Of a stretch of 64,000 nt of DNA, positions 43,655 to 54,405 are shown piece after piece. Numbering within the stretch: the first letter of the stretch is position 1; each line of letters begins with the position of its first letter. The DNA comes from Portulaca oleracea (taxonomy: Eukaryota > Streptophyta > Magnoliopsida > Caryophyllales > Portulacaceae), in contig CM055871.1 in NCBI GenBank assembly GCA_029582165.1, positions 28,044,802 to 28,108,801 on the forward strand, written 5' to 3'. A program made the position numbers and the translations under genes. The notes below the pieces were generated by a model that worked only from the letters and a program-made list of their open reading frames with translations, ran no database searches and was not told where the DNA came from.

Positions 43655-44819
43655 TGTAGACACCGGATTTTGTACCGGTATTAGTTTTAGTTATTTGTAA
43701 AAATAAGCTAGCCGAATAGTTTAGTAGCATGCAAACCCATCTCTTTTCTAGCCCGAAAACGAGCATAATGGCCCAAATGTTACGGGCCTGAGCATAATAG
43801 CCCGAGAACGAGCATGAACCCGTCTGGGTTCTGAGCATGGCTCAGCTCAGCAGGAACCCGTCTGGGTTCCTTGGGCCTGAGCATGGCTCATTCCAAGAGG
43901 ACCGTCAGGTTCTTTGGGCCAAGCGCAGCTCGGTCCAAAGCTGAACTCGATTGAGTTTTGACGCGGCGGCAAAAACCTAAACCCTAGAATGCACCCCTTG
44001 CTTCCCCCATTCCACTATAAATTAAACCCTTTTTTTTCCCTTCCATAGACACACCAAGGTATGCTAGAGTATTGACACTAGCATATTCTCTCCACCTCTT
44101 CTCTCCTTTTGCATGCTGCTTCACTAAAGGTTAGCATAGTTGATGTAAAACATGTAGTAATCTATTGAATTCTTTTGTTTTTATTTTCAATATTTCGCAT
44201 GATTTCAATGATGAATTTGTGAAATTTATATCTAATTCCTCCCTCTTTACTTTTGTTTTGCTTTAATTTAATTCTAGTAGAGTCTATTCGTTGAATAGGC
44301 GGATTTGATGATTTTAATTGTCAAATTCGTAACCTTACCCCCGAATCCATCTCTGGATTCGCAGGCCGGAATCTATGTTTAATGGTTTGTTGTTTTTCTC
44401 CTAAAATTCAACTGGCGACTCTATTTCTGCACTTTATTTTCTTTTTTTTCTTTTTATGGTTTTTATGACCTTTAATCCGGCTTGGTTCTTCAAGAACCCA
44501 GACGGGTTCTTCACCTTTTTTTTTTTTGCTTCTTTTTTTCTTTGTTTTCCGCTTCGTGGGGTTTCACAGCCAAGAACCCGTCTTGGTTCCGCAGTGAACT
44601 CAGACGGGTTCCTGTGTGTTTTCCCTTCCCTTTCTTTCGTCTCTTTTTTTTTCTTTCTATAAAGGTGAACCTCGGGCGCTAAAATTGTTTTTAATCTGTT
44701 AACGAAAACATTCTTAAAAGTTCAACCTTATTTAAGGTTAAGCAATCCTAGTCGGCTCCCAATCACTCCTTAAGTAGCGCCGCGAAAAATGGTCATCGAT
44801 CAATTTTTCGGGGTCTACA
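43655..44819 (+). repeat. 3' LTR of LARD element
   Basis: 1165 bases, TGTAGACACC...GGGTCTACA, preceded by PPT aaagtgggggctatc and followed by the target duplication AATAC. High similarity to the 5' LTR implies recent insertion relative to its surroundings. Confidence 0.95.
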
Positions 44820-44824
44820 AATAC

Positions 44825-47345
44825 GGATTTAATTTTAAAATTAAAAAAACTAAAAAGTATCATTAATCCCTGACTGTTTTGGACTCCGACTAAATTTACA
44901 ACTCTTCCATCACCAACATAACTAATCCCTGACTGCTTTGGACTCCAATTAAGTTTACAACTCTTCCATTACCAACGTAATCGGCTAGGTCAATTACATT
45001 CATGACTTTTTTAAAACATATAAATACAATACATTTGTTAGGATTAAACTCTTTTCATCTACTATTCCGAGCAGTCAACATCATAATTGTCACACTTCAA
45101 CATATTCGCCTTAATTGAGTACCATTCGCAGTTCATACACTCAAGTTATCTTTGATAAGGCAAGTCACACGTCACTATTATATAGATTTTCAAACCTATT
45201 TAGGTCTTCTTCAATTGCATTCACTGTTGTTGACGTATTCAAAAACTTTGAATTCTGCAGATTCAATTATCATCATCATATTTGACATACCATTCACACT
45301 TCTTAATCTCATGTTATCATCTTTAAGGTAAGTCACATGTTACTATTATATGGATTTAAAAACCAGTTTAAGTCTAATTTGATTGCACTCACTGTATTTA
45401 ACTATTCAATCACTTTGAATTATGCAAATTGACTTAATCAGTAACATTACACCAAATCAAATAAGGTACATACTATTATATTCTGATAAGTGTGTTGTTT
45501 AATCTGAAACTTTTCATTCTCCTTTGTTTATTTAATTTTTAATCTCCACTTTTTATTTTTCTTTGTTTATTTCATTGCTTTGTACCCTCCCAAGTAAATT
45601 AGATAGAAATGTTTACATTGTCACTTGAGTTACCTTTCTGATGTAGCTCCAATTTGAAGCCAATGGCAGATTGTTTGAGCTACCACCGCAGATCCCATAG
45701 GATCCTCCCCCCAAACTGTAATGTCCTTACTCCCCACACCATTATTCACCAGTCCACACCCCATATTACAATAGATTTATAAAAGAAAATACATACATCA
45801 CAATTGTTACATCATTAAAATTACATACACAAAGCAAGCTGCCTAATTCTCTATCGCGTCCACTAATTTGATAGCCTACAAAAACAAAAACCATTGAATC
45901 CAAAAATAAATATATTCTAAAAGAAGAGGATAATTAAAAAAAGATTTTCAAAAAATATGCTTATTCTGAAATATTCATTGACCGGCTTTCAGGGATTTAT
46001 TGGCCAATTTTTTGGGTTTAGGGATATTAATTAAATTTTAGATACATCTATGTAAATAAAAATTTCTAAGAAAAAAACCCTCTAAAAGTTCAACAGACTA
46101 GAACCAAAACAGACCATATCAAATCCTAGCACTTTCAAATAACCAACCAAAATTTTAATTATAAACTTAACAGATCCATATCATAAACCCTAACAACGAC
46201 TTTTGAAAAAATAAATATATTCTAAAAGATTCATTGATGAGTTTGTAGGGTTTAGGGATATTACATAGATTTTAAATAAGAACTCTATGTAAATTACAAT
46301 TTTTAGCAACAAATTTTGAATAATTAAAAAACAGATTTTCAAAAAATATGCATATTCTGAAATATTTATTGACCAGTTTTCAAGGTTTAAGGATATTATT
46401 TAAAATTTAGACATCTATGTAAATTACATTTTCTATGAAAAAGATAAAGAAAAAATCTCTAAAGGCTCAACATCAAGAACCAAAACAATCTATGTTTGCA
46501 AATCATAATAACAAAGTCAGAATAGGATAAAAATACAGTCACATACCACTTATCATAGATAAACATAAGAAAAAATATATAGATTTTAGATAACTCTATG
46601 TAAATAACACTTCCTAGCATGCAAATTTTGAATTATTAAAAAACTGATTTTCAAAAAATGTACATCCTCTGAAATATTTATTGATCGGTTTTCACAATTT
46701 GGGGATATTAATTAATTTTTAGATACATCTACCTAAACAACAATTTTTAAGAAAAAGACAAGAAAACATTGAATCCAAAAAATAAATATATTCTAAAAGA
46801 AGAGAATAATTAAAAAACATATTTTCAAAAAACATGCATATTCTGAAATATTTATTGACCGGCTTTCAGGGATTTATTGGCCGATTTTCCGGATTTAGGG
46901 ATATTAATTAAATTTTAGATACATCTATGTAAATAACAATTTCTAAGAAAAAAAACCCTCCAAAGGTACAACAGACTAAAACCCTTCGAAGGTACACACC
47001 TTTCACACTTGCACTTTCATATGTATAGTTTGTTTCATAAAATTATACCACTACTAATTATACGATAATTTAAAATTCCAGGTCAACATAAGGAAGGATG
47101 ATGCATTATGCAACTCGCCGTGGTCGACGTTCATTCACATTTTAGGAAATTTTCTATTGCTGAATTACATGTTTTGTCGGAACAATTTATCATGATGTTT
47201 TCCATGTAACAATTTCATTAATATTTCGTTTGGTTTATTTGTATGGATAGTTAATTATCCATGACTTTTATAAAATTTCAAAAGTAGCTAATTGAGTTTA
47301 TTTGTATGGATAGTTAATTATCGCACGGGTTGAGGCCTAGTAATT
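44825..47345. repeat. AT-rich repeat region, possible degenerate Helitron
   Basis: From about 45895 to 46990 a ~150-300-base motif block recurs four or five times: gattttcaaaaaatatgc(a/t), tattgaccggctttcaggga, gggatattaattaaatttta, acatctatgtaaat. The region ends gcacgggttgaggcCTAGT (CTAG at about 47337), similar to a Helitron 3' end with a decayed hairpin; no 5' end was identified. Near 45840-45880 the minus strand reads AIKLVDAIEN* after an AG and may be a captured last exon, but this is weak. Earlier, 'taatccctgact..ttggactcc' is duplicated at 44869 and 44926. Confidence 0.45.
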
Positions 47346-47360
47346 TTATTAAATGTCTTA

Positions 47361-47590
47361 TTCCCTCCGTTTCGTATTAATTATCGTTTCAAATTTTAAA
47401 ATTTTGACCATAAATTTATCAATATACACAATGAGTTACTATATAAATTTATCATCATTGGATTTTTAATGGAAAATACTATCATAAAAGTATAATATTG
47501 CAATTGTTAATAACATATTAGGTAAGAAATTATCAACGAAAGGGTGACATTGGAGGCCGTGAAAGTCAAAATTATGACAATTAAAGTACC
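47361..47590. mobile_element. Stowaway-like MITE, inverted orientation
   Basis: Left ttccctccgtttcgtattaa. The interior is the complement of the family at 33873 and 29331 (atgagttactatataaattt, ataatattgcaattgttaat, gtgaaagtcaaaattatgac). The right end is worn (caattaaagtacc). Confidence 0.65.
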
Positions 47591-47613
47591 AATAATTTAA
47601 GCAATATAATTTT

Positions 47614-48781
47614 GGATTTTTGGATAGTAATATACTGATATTTGAAGATATTAGATTGTAATATACCGACCTTTACTATTGGAAAACAATGTCCCTAATC
47701 TTTTTTTTTTTTTTGAGAAAAAGCCCTAAAAGGTACCACATCATTCCATTAATATAGCAGTATAGTACATATAATCTTGGACTGAGTCAAGAACGACCTC
47801 AGGCCTTTCCTCCAACCAAATTCTTTCAAAAGAATCATAGGATTGTAGGTGAGCGAGGGAAATAACAACACTATTTCCATATCTTCGGACATGATTCCAA
47901 GAAATACAATGAAAATTACAACCCCCCTCTTTAATTTTATCAAAGATGATTGCTACGTTCTTCCTACCAGTGAAGTTGCTTCGTAACCTCCGAATATTGT
48001 CGATGCAGTTTCCTTCGACTTTCTATGCCTTCTTTATCTTCCAACCAACCAACTTTTGAGACTCAGACTGCAAAAGCCTGCAGCTAGTCTAGACTCACAC
48101 TGCTGACCGACAATCACCTGCTTCACGTAGTCAGAAGCAATCTGGCTTCAGGTATTTGGAAGCAATTTGGCTTCACGTAGGCGCAAACAATCTGGCCGGC
48201 TTCTCGTAGGCGCAAACAATCTGGCTCACATGATCTGCCAACTGCCAGAGGAACCGTTAGGGTTTGGTTTCTACGGTTTTCGGCAGAAAAAGGGAGCACA
48301 ATTGTCCCTAATCTTTATATCTATGTGATATTATTATACCAAAAGTAACTAAGAGGGTGATGAAGTGGTCTCCATGCAGATTTGGCTGGTGGAGGGAAAA
48401 AAACTTGCCCCGACCCAATAATCTCGTTAATCCCTTCGTTTTTCTTACGAACACACGTTACAAAACATTGGTTGGTTGTGTGTCACGTCAGCACAAAGAC
48501 TAGTTCACCACTCCCTTAGTCATTGTGTTGGGCCATTTTTTTAACATGGATTAGTTAGAAAAACGGAGGGTTTAATGGGGTTTCTGGGCAGGGGGACTAT
48601 TTTTTCCCCTCCACCTGGCACGACAGCACGGAGCCCAATTCATCAGTCACCACCCCCTTAGTCACTGTTGGTATATAATCTCACTAAGTATAAAGGTCGG
48701 GAATATTGTTGTTTAATAGTAAAGGTCGGTATATTACAATCTAATATCCTCAAAGGTTGGTATATTTTCATCCAATATCCC
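47614..48781. mobile_element. Long-TIR MITE (Mutator-type), copy 2, with LINE insertion
   Basis: Flanked by the 9-bp direct repeat TATAATTTT (47605-47613 and 48782-48790). Arms match those of 32816-33380 (agattgtaatataccgacct, actaagagggtgatgaa, ccccttagtcactgttggta). The left arm is interrupted at 47704-48302 by a LINE derivative. Short ORFs across the right arm are not genes. Confidence 0.8.
47704..48302 (-). mobile_element. Small LINE-derived retroposon with RNase H remnant
   Basis: On the minus strand it ends in a poly(A) tail (plus T run 47701-47714) and is flanked by a 14-bp duplication TGTCCCTAATCTTT (47690-47703 and 48303-48316). The 3' half encodes the C-terminus of a plant non-LTR RNase H-like domain: CISWNHVRRYGNSVVISLAH, then SYDSFERIWLEERPEVVLDS to a stop at LME*. 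The 5' half (minus from 48302) is a GC-rich leader with repeats of gcgcctacg.gaagc and agattg(t/c)tt. RT and endonuclease are missing, so it is an internally deleted derivative of about 600 bases that must have moved using another LINE's machinery. Confidence 0.8.
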
Positions 48782-48793
48782 TATAATTTTTCA

Positions 48794-48970
48794 TATAGAG
48801 TGTGTTTAGAGGGGGAAAAACATTTTTTTGGAAAATGTCTTCCCAATTTTGTAGTGTTTGGTACAAAAAAAGTTTAGAAAATCATTTCCAAAGAAAATTA
48901 TTTTCTTCTGAAGGAAGGAAATTGACTTACTTTGTTCAACCTAGAAAAATCATTTTCCACCATTGATTGT
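48794..48970. mobile_element. Partial MITE, GTGTGTTT family
   Basis: Starts gtgtgtttagagggggaaaa with interior aatgtcttcccaattttg / aaaatcatttccaaag, as in 14947-15308. The right end is not clear. Confidence 0.4.
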
Positions 48971-49640
48971 TGGGTCGATTTTTACTACTAACTCTAACTG
49001 AAATTTGAGGCCAAAATTTAACATTAACGGTTTTGCTCGAAATTTTGTAACACGATAGAATTGATTAAAAAAACCTCAAATATAAATTTTTAGCTCAAAA
49101 TATTTTTATTTGATAATATTTATCACGATATACATCAAATCAGAAGTTTTTGCCTTAAAACTTACTGAAACTTTTTAAAATTTAAACTGAACTGTTTGAA
49201 TTGAAACTTTATGATTTGATAGTATGAACTAAGAAAAGCTCAAATATAAATTTTTAGCCTTTTGGACCCAATAAACTAGTTTTTAAAAAGTTACTTGATG
49301 AAGCTTTTTGAGTTAGCTTTTCATAAAAAATTACTTTATCAAACATTTTTCCTACAATCAACTAAAGTCAAACAATTAATTAAAACAGCTATAATGCTAA
49401 CAACTAATAGCTACCAACTACCAATTGGTTGCCAAACAGGACCGATATGTCCCATCCTATATTTGACATCCCAAAGATTAGGCTGTCAAGACACCAAAAC
49501 AAAAGCAAGCAAAGAATAAAAATAAAAAATAAAAAAAAACCGCAGAGAAAACCTGAAAAGTGAAAACAACTCATACATAGAGTATGAATAAATCCTGAAT
49601 GGCTTTTATCAAAAAAAAAAAAAAAAAATCCTGAATGGCG
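48971..49640. other. AGP gene 2 upstream spacer
   Basis: AT-rich; no gene is supported. 'aatataaatttttagc' is repeated at 49080 and 49241. An A-rich microsatellite ends at 49628 just before the conserved AGP promoter block. Confidence 0.5.
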
Positions 49641-49669
49641 GCAACAACCGCCCTTGTTCTTCTTCTCTT

Positions 49670-49728
49670 AGCTGTCCACGTTTTCCCACTCTGTGGGGCC
49701 CACTCCCTCGCTGGAACTCCTATAAATA
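49670..49728 (+). promoter_or_regulatory. Core promoter of AGP-peptide gene 2
   Basis: TATA box tataaata at 49721-49728, 87 bases before the ATG. Upstream ctgtccacgttttcccact is identical to AGP gene 1, and ggggcccac stands at 49695-49703. The leader has a run of acaaatacaaat repeats. Confidence 0.7.
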
Positions 49729-49814
49729 CCCTCCTCTGTTATTCACCCTCTCTCAACAAATACAAATACAAATACAAATACAAATACAATTAAAAATCAA
49801 TCAATCAATTAAAA

Positions 49815-50006
49815 ATGGCAGCACAGATGAAGGCAATGATCTTGGCCGGCGTGGTGGCTCTGCTCGCCGCCGCAGTCTCAGCCCAGGACATGGCTCCATC
49901 GCCATCACCGTCGATGGAGAAGGGCGCCGGATTCTCTCTCCCCGTCTCCGCCGCCATGGTCGTCTCCTCATTGCTCGTCTCTTTGGTGGCCTCCTTCAAC
50001 CACTAG
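49815..50006 (+). CDS. Arabinogalactan peptide (AG-peptide) 2, 63 aa
   Basis: Close paralogue of the gene at 26848: signal peptide (MAAQMKAMILAGVVALLAAA to VSA), Pro-alternating mature core QDMAPSPSPSMEKGAG, then FSLPVSAAMVVSSLLVSLVA as GPI-anchor signal, ending FNH. It lacks four residues (SSMP-type) of the core compared with gene 1, so the mature peptide is only about a dozen residues before the omega site. Single exon, no introns. Promoter and the first ~170 coding bases are nearly the same as in gene 1, pointing to duplication with purifying selection. Confidence 0.9.
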   Translation: MAAQMKAMILAGVVALLAAAVSAQDMAPSPSPSMEKGAGFSLPVSAAMVVSSLLVSLVASFNH

Positions 50007-50914
50007 ATTCAGAGTTTAATTTATTCTATCTCTCTCTCTCCGGTGGCCTCATTTTTGTTTTGATCATCTCTTGATTTGTTTTGAAATTGTTTGGTTACAG
50101 AGTGATTCACATTTGCTATGTGATTTCCTTTTATTCTATACCACATTGTATACCACAGTTCTATTATGCTAGTAGCATTTCCTATATACTTCTATATGGT
50201 CCTATAATTATTATTTATTGCTCTATTTGCTTCTTATTTCACCTCATCCTTTTCAATTCCTATGCTTGGAGTACTACCTCCGTTTCTTTTATTGACTTTT
50301 CAAGATAAAGGGGAAAAATTAATATTACACAAAAGAAAAATTAACAATTCTCCAATAACAAATGCTTTCAACACTTTGGTTTGGTTTATGTTTTATTATT
50401 TATATACAATTCCAATTCAAACACCATCTTCTGTGGAAATGTTCTAAACTGCAACGTCCTTATTAAATCTTCATATAAAATATACACCAAGGTCCTCTTG
50501 GTGAGACGTGGTGAAATTTAAAAAGTGCAAGGAAAAAAAGCGAGGAAAGAGAAAAAAAAAATGAGCTCTAATATTTGTTTCAAACAAAGGCCGGGTCCTT
50601 TGGATTTGTAAGTAGAATTTTGTTTATCTAATTTACTTTACACTCAACTCACTTCATTCCTATTCTATATTAGAAGTATAGTTCAGCGGTAAATGATAAG
50701 TATGGTACATATTATTTTTGATAAATTTAGGTAATTTTTGATAATTTTATGTAAGCTTAGATATATTTTTGTAATTATAAAATGAATAAATTAAAAGTTA
50801 GAGTTTAAAATATTATAATTTTCAAATTGTTAAAGAACTTCAAAATTTAGTATAAGTTAAAAATCAAAACATTAAAAAATAAAATTTTTTGGTAAACTTT
50901 GGTAACTTTCAGTA
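50007..50914. other. AGP gene 2 3' flank
   Basis: T-rich 3' UTR-like DNA. A truncated Stowaway-like end (actacctccgtttcttttat) is at about 50271. No gene is seen. Confidence 0.5.
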
Positions 50915-51179
50915 AGGTCTCGTTCCTTTTTACAGTGTGATTGCGATACGATTGGTCGCGGTGTGGTGGAAATAATGGTAGGTAAATTGATATATTTTAA
51001 TTTGAAAATAATGGTAGGTGAAAAACTGAAAATAAAGTGAAAGTTTTGATTTTTTATTTAAAAAGTTTTCACCTTTAATAAAAAGAGCAATAGAAAGTTA
51101 TAGTAAATTGAAATGGAAATTGGAAATTTACAGTGTAAAACTGCAAACGAACCCACCAAAAAAAAAAAACGGGGCCTAA
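50915..51179. mobile_element. MITE, GGTC(T/C)CGTT family
   Basis: Left aaggtctcgttcctttttac, right cgaaccc...aaacggggcct. Interior gattgcgatac and cggtgtggtgg as in 15628-15895. Approximate borders. Confidence 0.5.
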
Positions 51180-53558
51180 GTATTTACCAAAGGTTACTTA
51201 CATTCAAACTTTACAAACCCTTTTTAGTGTGAGTAAAATTAATCCCAACTTAACTCCGACCCCCCCTAAACATTATAATTGATTTTCTTTTAAAAGAATA
51301 TGATTGATATTTTCTCATAACTATTTTCTTACCTCTGATTTTGTTCTATGTATGACCCCTAAACATTATAATTGATTCTAACTTGTCATTGAAGATTACC
51401 TCCAGTTTTATTCTTTGGTATATCAATGTAACTTTTTATATAAGATGAATAGGAATACTTGATTTAATTGATATTTGTAAATTTTTATTTAAGACCTGGT
51501 CAAATAAGATATTATTGTGAGGTAGTTACTAGAACTGTTTGCTTAGCCGCGTTGTTGTAACTTGTAAGAAGTGTTTGAACACTAGCTGCCCCTCATAATT
51601 GTCCCTTGCATTGGTGTCCTTTTCTTCACGCTCTGTATTCGTGCTTTTTCTTGACTCTGCCGCTGTGACATGACATGTGAACAAGTATGTATGCGCATTG
51701 CAAACGACTTTTCCCCTACGTTTGGCAACGTTGCAATTTCATCGAAACCCCCAGGTTACATTCCAACGCTGAGGTCATCCCCCACTTGATTGAAAATAAC
51801 AAAAAAGAATCAACCTCTATTAGCTAAATCATGCGTCATAAACGTACAAAACAAATAGGCCCTTATTGGCAACTTTGATAGCTGTTTGGATTGGTTCTTT
51901 GACTTTAATTATTTGGATTAACTTATTGTAAGAAATGTATTTGATAAACTAGCTTTTTGAAAATTAGTTTATTGGGTCTATAAAGCTAAATATGAAAAAC
52001 TTATTACCAATCTTAGATAGTTTTTTCACCTTGGTCACAAAGTTAACACTGTCCAAAAAGCTAACAGTCAAACACTCCCATAGAGAAATTCACTGTTTAG
52101 AAAGGATAGATTTGTTTTGAACATAGAATGATGATTGGTAAGAATCTTTTTACCTCGTCAGATTATAATGTTAGTAAGCTTCTAACATAGTACTCCTCCT
52201 ATTTCATATTAATTGTTACTTTATTAACTGTCACGGTCTGCATTATTATTTTTTAATTGATAATTTCTTGTATAATATTAGTATGTTTGAAATGGTAATA
52301 TTTTATACAAGCCAAAAGAACACCCCAGAGTACAATCACCAAGCCGGAGTCAACACAAAAATGATTTAGGTAGCTGGAGTGACAAAAATATCCCTGTTTG
52401 GCTCCAATTTTTGTCTTTAAAACTGACTTAACTCCTCCCCCCAACTGCCGAATTGAGTCGGCAATTAGAGACCAAAATTTGAGAGAGAGGAAGCTAGAGA
52501 TTGAGGAGGAGCTTTGCAACCCACAATGTCAAGGAGGATGGGAGGTAAATCCTAAACGAATTCATTGTCTGAGATGGCATCAGTTTTGAAAATCGTAAGC
52601 CTTCAATTGTTTTGAAAATCGACCGCCTTCAATTGAATGGGTGGTGTGCGTTAGTCTGAAAATCGACAGCCTTCAATTCCCAGTTTTGTTCAAACAATTC
52701 CCCTTTACTTTCAACAAAATTTAAACCTTAAATTTACAAATTAACAAAATTCATAACCTAACTTTTGAACAAAACCATCTAATACAGATTTCGAACCCTA
52801 ACATTCGAAATTAACCATTTACCCTAATTTCCGAACCTGACATACAATGTGATAATGATGCTTACCACTGCAAGATTCTCCGTTAACGGTGGCGTGACTG
52901 AAACAGGCACTCAAACTAGAAGCTCGACCAATTCTCGTAAACTTGAACTTTCAATGCTCCTCTTCCTTCCCAATTCTCCAATTCTCTCTGCCTCTTTGAA
53001 GTTGAGTGGAGTAGTGTAGTGAAGAAGAAGAACGAATGAAAGCGAAGAAGAAGAAAACCAAGACAAATTTGAGCGGACAAATAAAAGGGGCAAACTGGAC
53101 TTTTCAATCATAAGTCAAGGGGTATTTACGTCTTTTTATTGATTCCGGCTCTTTTGGTCGGAAAATACTCAACCAGCAAGTTTTGACAATAATCTGGTCC
53201 CCAAAGAGTAAAAAAAATAATGTGGTCCCCAAATAGTCAATTTTAGGGAATGTATGGCATCCCGGAGCAAATTTTTGAAACACTTCCTTTACATATTTTT
53301 ATTGACCTTACCTTTTTACTTTACCTAGTTTTATCTATCCATTCACGTGCGTACTTTCCTAACATGTACCTTATCTAATTTTATTTACTTAATCTTACAT
53401 TATCTTCTTACCTTACTTTTCTTACATATTATTTACTTTTCAAAACAACATAACCTCGTGACCTAAATAGCACAGCTGCGCTATTTTTTTCATTTTTTGG
53501 CAAAAAATAGTGTGTCATTTCGCACAAAAAATAATTAAAAGGTCTTCATATTTTGATG
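51180..53558. other. Intergenic, no supported gene
   Basis: Contains the right boundary of the AGP duplication (about 51600-51790). A truncated Stowaway end (tactcctcctatttcatatt) is at 52191. From about 52320 to 53280 there is C/T- and A-rich sequence in which gaccgccttcaattg-like phrases are repeated (52595-52680). A minus-strand ORF at 52911-53111 lies beside long purine tracts and shows no domain. Confidence 0.5.
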
Positions 53559-53792
53559 TACTCCCTCCGTTTGTTTTTATCAGTCGCCTAGAAAATTGTG
53601 TTAAAAAGATTGACCATTAATATCTTAATTTGTATAATGATTCATGACACAAAATTGACATCATTAGATTCGTAATAAAAAATACTATTCAAAAAATATA
53701 ATATAATATTTTTTATAAAAGTTTTATATTAGAAATTATTGATTAAAAATTGACACTAAAAACCGTAAATGAAAGAAAAAACGGAGGTAGTA
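53559..53792. mobile_element. Stowaway-like MITE
   Basis: Ends tactccctccgtttg and aaacggaggtagta, TA borders, 234 bases. The interior (agattcgtaataaaaaatac) is related to the RPL23A intron MITE. Confidence 0.8.
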
Positions 53793-53895
53793 ATTATTTT
53801 TAAGGTCCTATATTCTTACAAATAATTATAGAGTTACATTATCTTAAATGTAATTATTTATGGAGGACATTCCTACCTATTTTTCGGTGCACTAA

Positions 53896-54083
53896 TGTAA
53901 CGCCCCGAATTTTAGGGTATTACTTAGCAATATTTTAATCCATTTAATCTTGATTAAGCGGAAGCGAATTTAAAAGCCGAGAGCGTCACGCCGCTTTCCC
54001 AAGAGGAAAAGCAAGGCTTTTGCTATGAAAATAACTGGAATAGAAATATTGCTAAGTAACACCCTAAAAGTCGGGGCGTTACA
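53896..54083 (+). repeat. Left LTR: palindromic, 40-bp near-perfect snap-back ends
   Basis: The first 40 bases (TGTAACGCCCCGAATTTTAG ... TTAGCAATATTT) and the last 40 are complementary with two mismatches. Transcribed, the LTR could fold on itself. The middle contains ggaagcgaatttaaaagccg and gcaaggcttttgc. Confidence 0.85.
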
Positions 54084-54284
54084 GCTGGTATCAAAGCCGA
54101 TCCGTGACCGTGAGCTGCGCCAGTGGACGGGAGATCCATGGGCAGTCACCTAGCGGGGAAAAGATTCTGGAGTGGATTGTGGCACAACGAGGACGTTGTG
54201 CACTTAAGTGGGGGTGATTGTAATACCCCGGATATATGGTTAAAGTGTGGCTTAAAAGGATTGAAATGACTACTCATATCACCA

Positions 54285-54405
54285 AGGTGCACCTTCTTTT
54301 ATGATAGCTCATCCGTTGAGAACTGCACAGTTAAGCGTGCTTGGCTGGGAGTAGTCCAAGGATGGGTGACCTCCTGGGAAGTTTTCCCGGCGTGTGTGGC
54401 GAGGG
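54285..54405 (+). ncRNA. 5S-rRNA-like domain inside an LTR (Cassandra signature)
   Basis: Carries the 5S internal promoter region: cagttaagcgtgcttggctg (box A), then gagtagtccaaggatgggtgacctcctgggaag (intermediate element and box C). The 5' part of the 5S fold is diverged (gaactgcacag, gtgcaccttc). Not a standard 5S gene: it is embedded in an LTR, is altered in the 5' half and stands alone. Cassandra elements are known for exactly this arrangement and can be transcribed by Pol III. Confidence 0.85.

Larger units (their letters stand above)
34527..44819 (+). mobile_element. LARD-type LTR retrotransposon, 10.3 kb, carrying an antisense PMD gene
   Basis: Two ~1.17-kb LTRs bounded by TG..CA, 5-bp target duplication AATAC (34522-34526 and 44820-44824), a primer site just after the 5' LTR and a PPT (aaagtgggggctatc, about 43640-43654) before the 3' LTR. 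The ~8-kb interior has no gag, protease, integrase or RT that I can recognise, so it is a large non-autonomous derivative. It contains a plant mobile domain gene on the opposite strand, a 49-bp and a ~188-bp tandem repeat array, and a scattered CAGACGGGTT motif. The Arg-tRNA-like primer site and 3' tandem arrays recall Ogre/Tat-lineage Gypsy elements, but lineage is inference. Confidence 0.9.

Noticed and set aside
54285..54405. A working 5S rRNA gene
   Set aside because: The 5' half is diverged, it is single-copy, and it lies inside an LTR with TSD, PPT and primer site around it.
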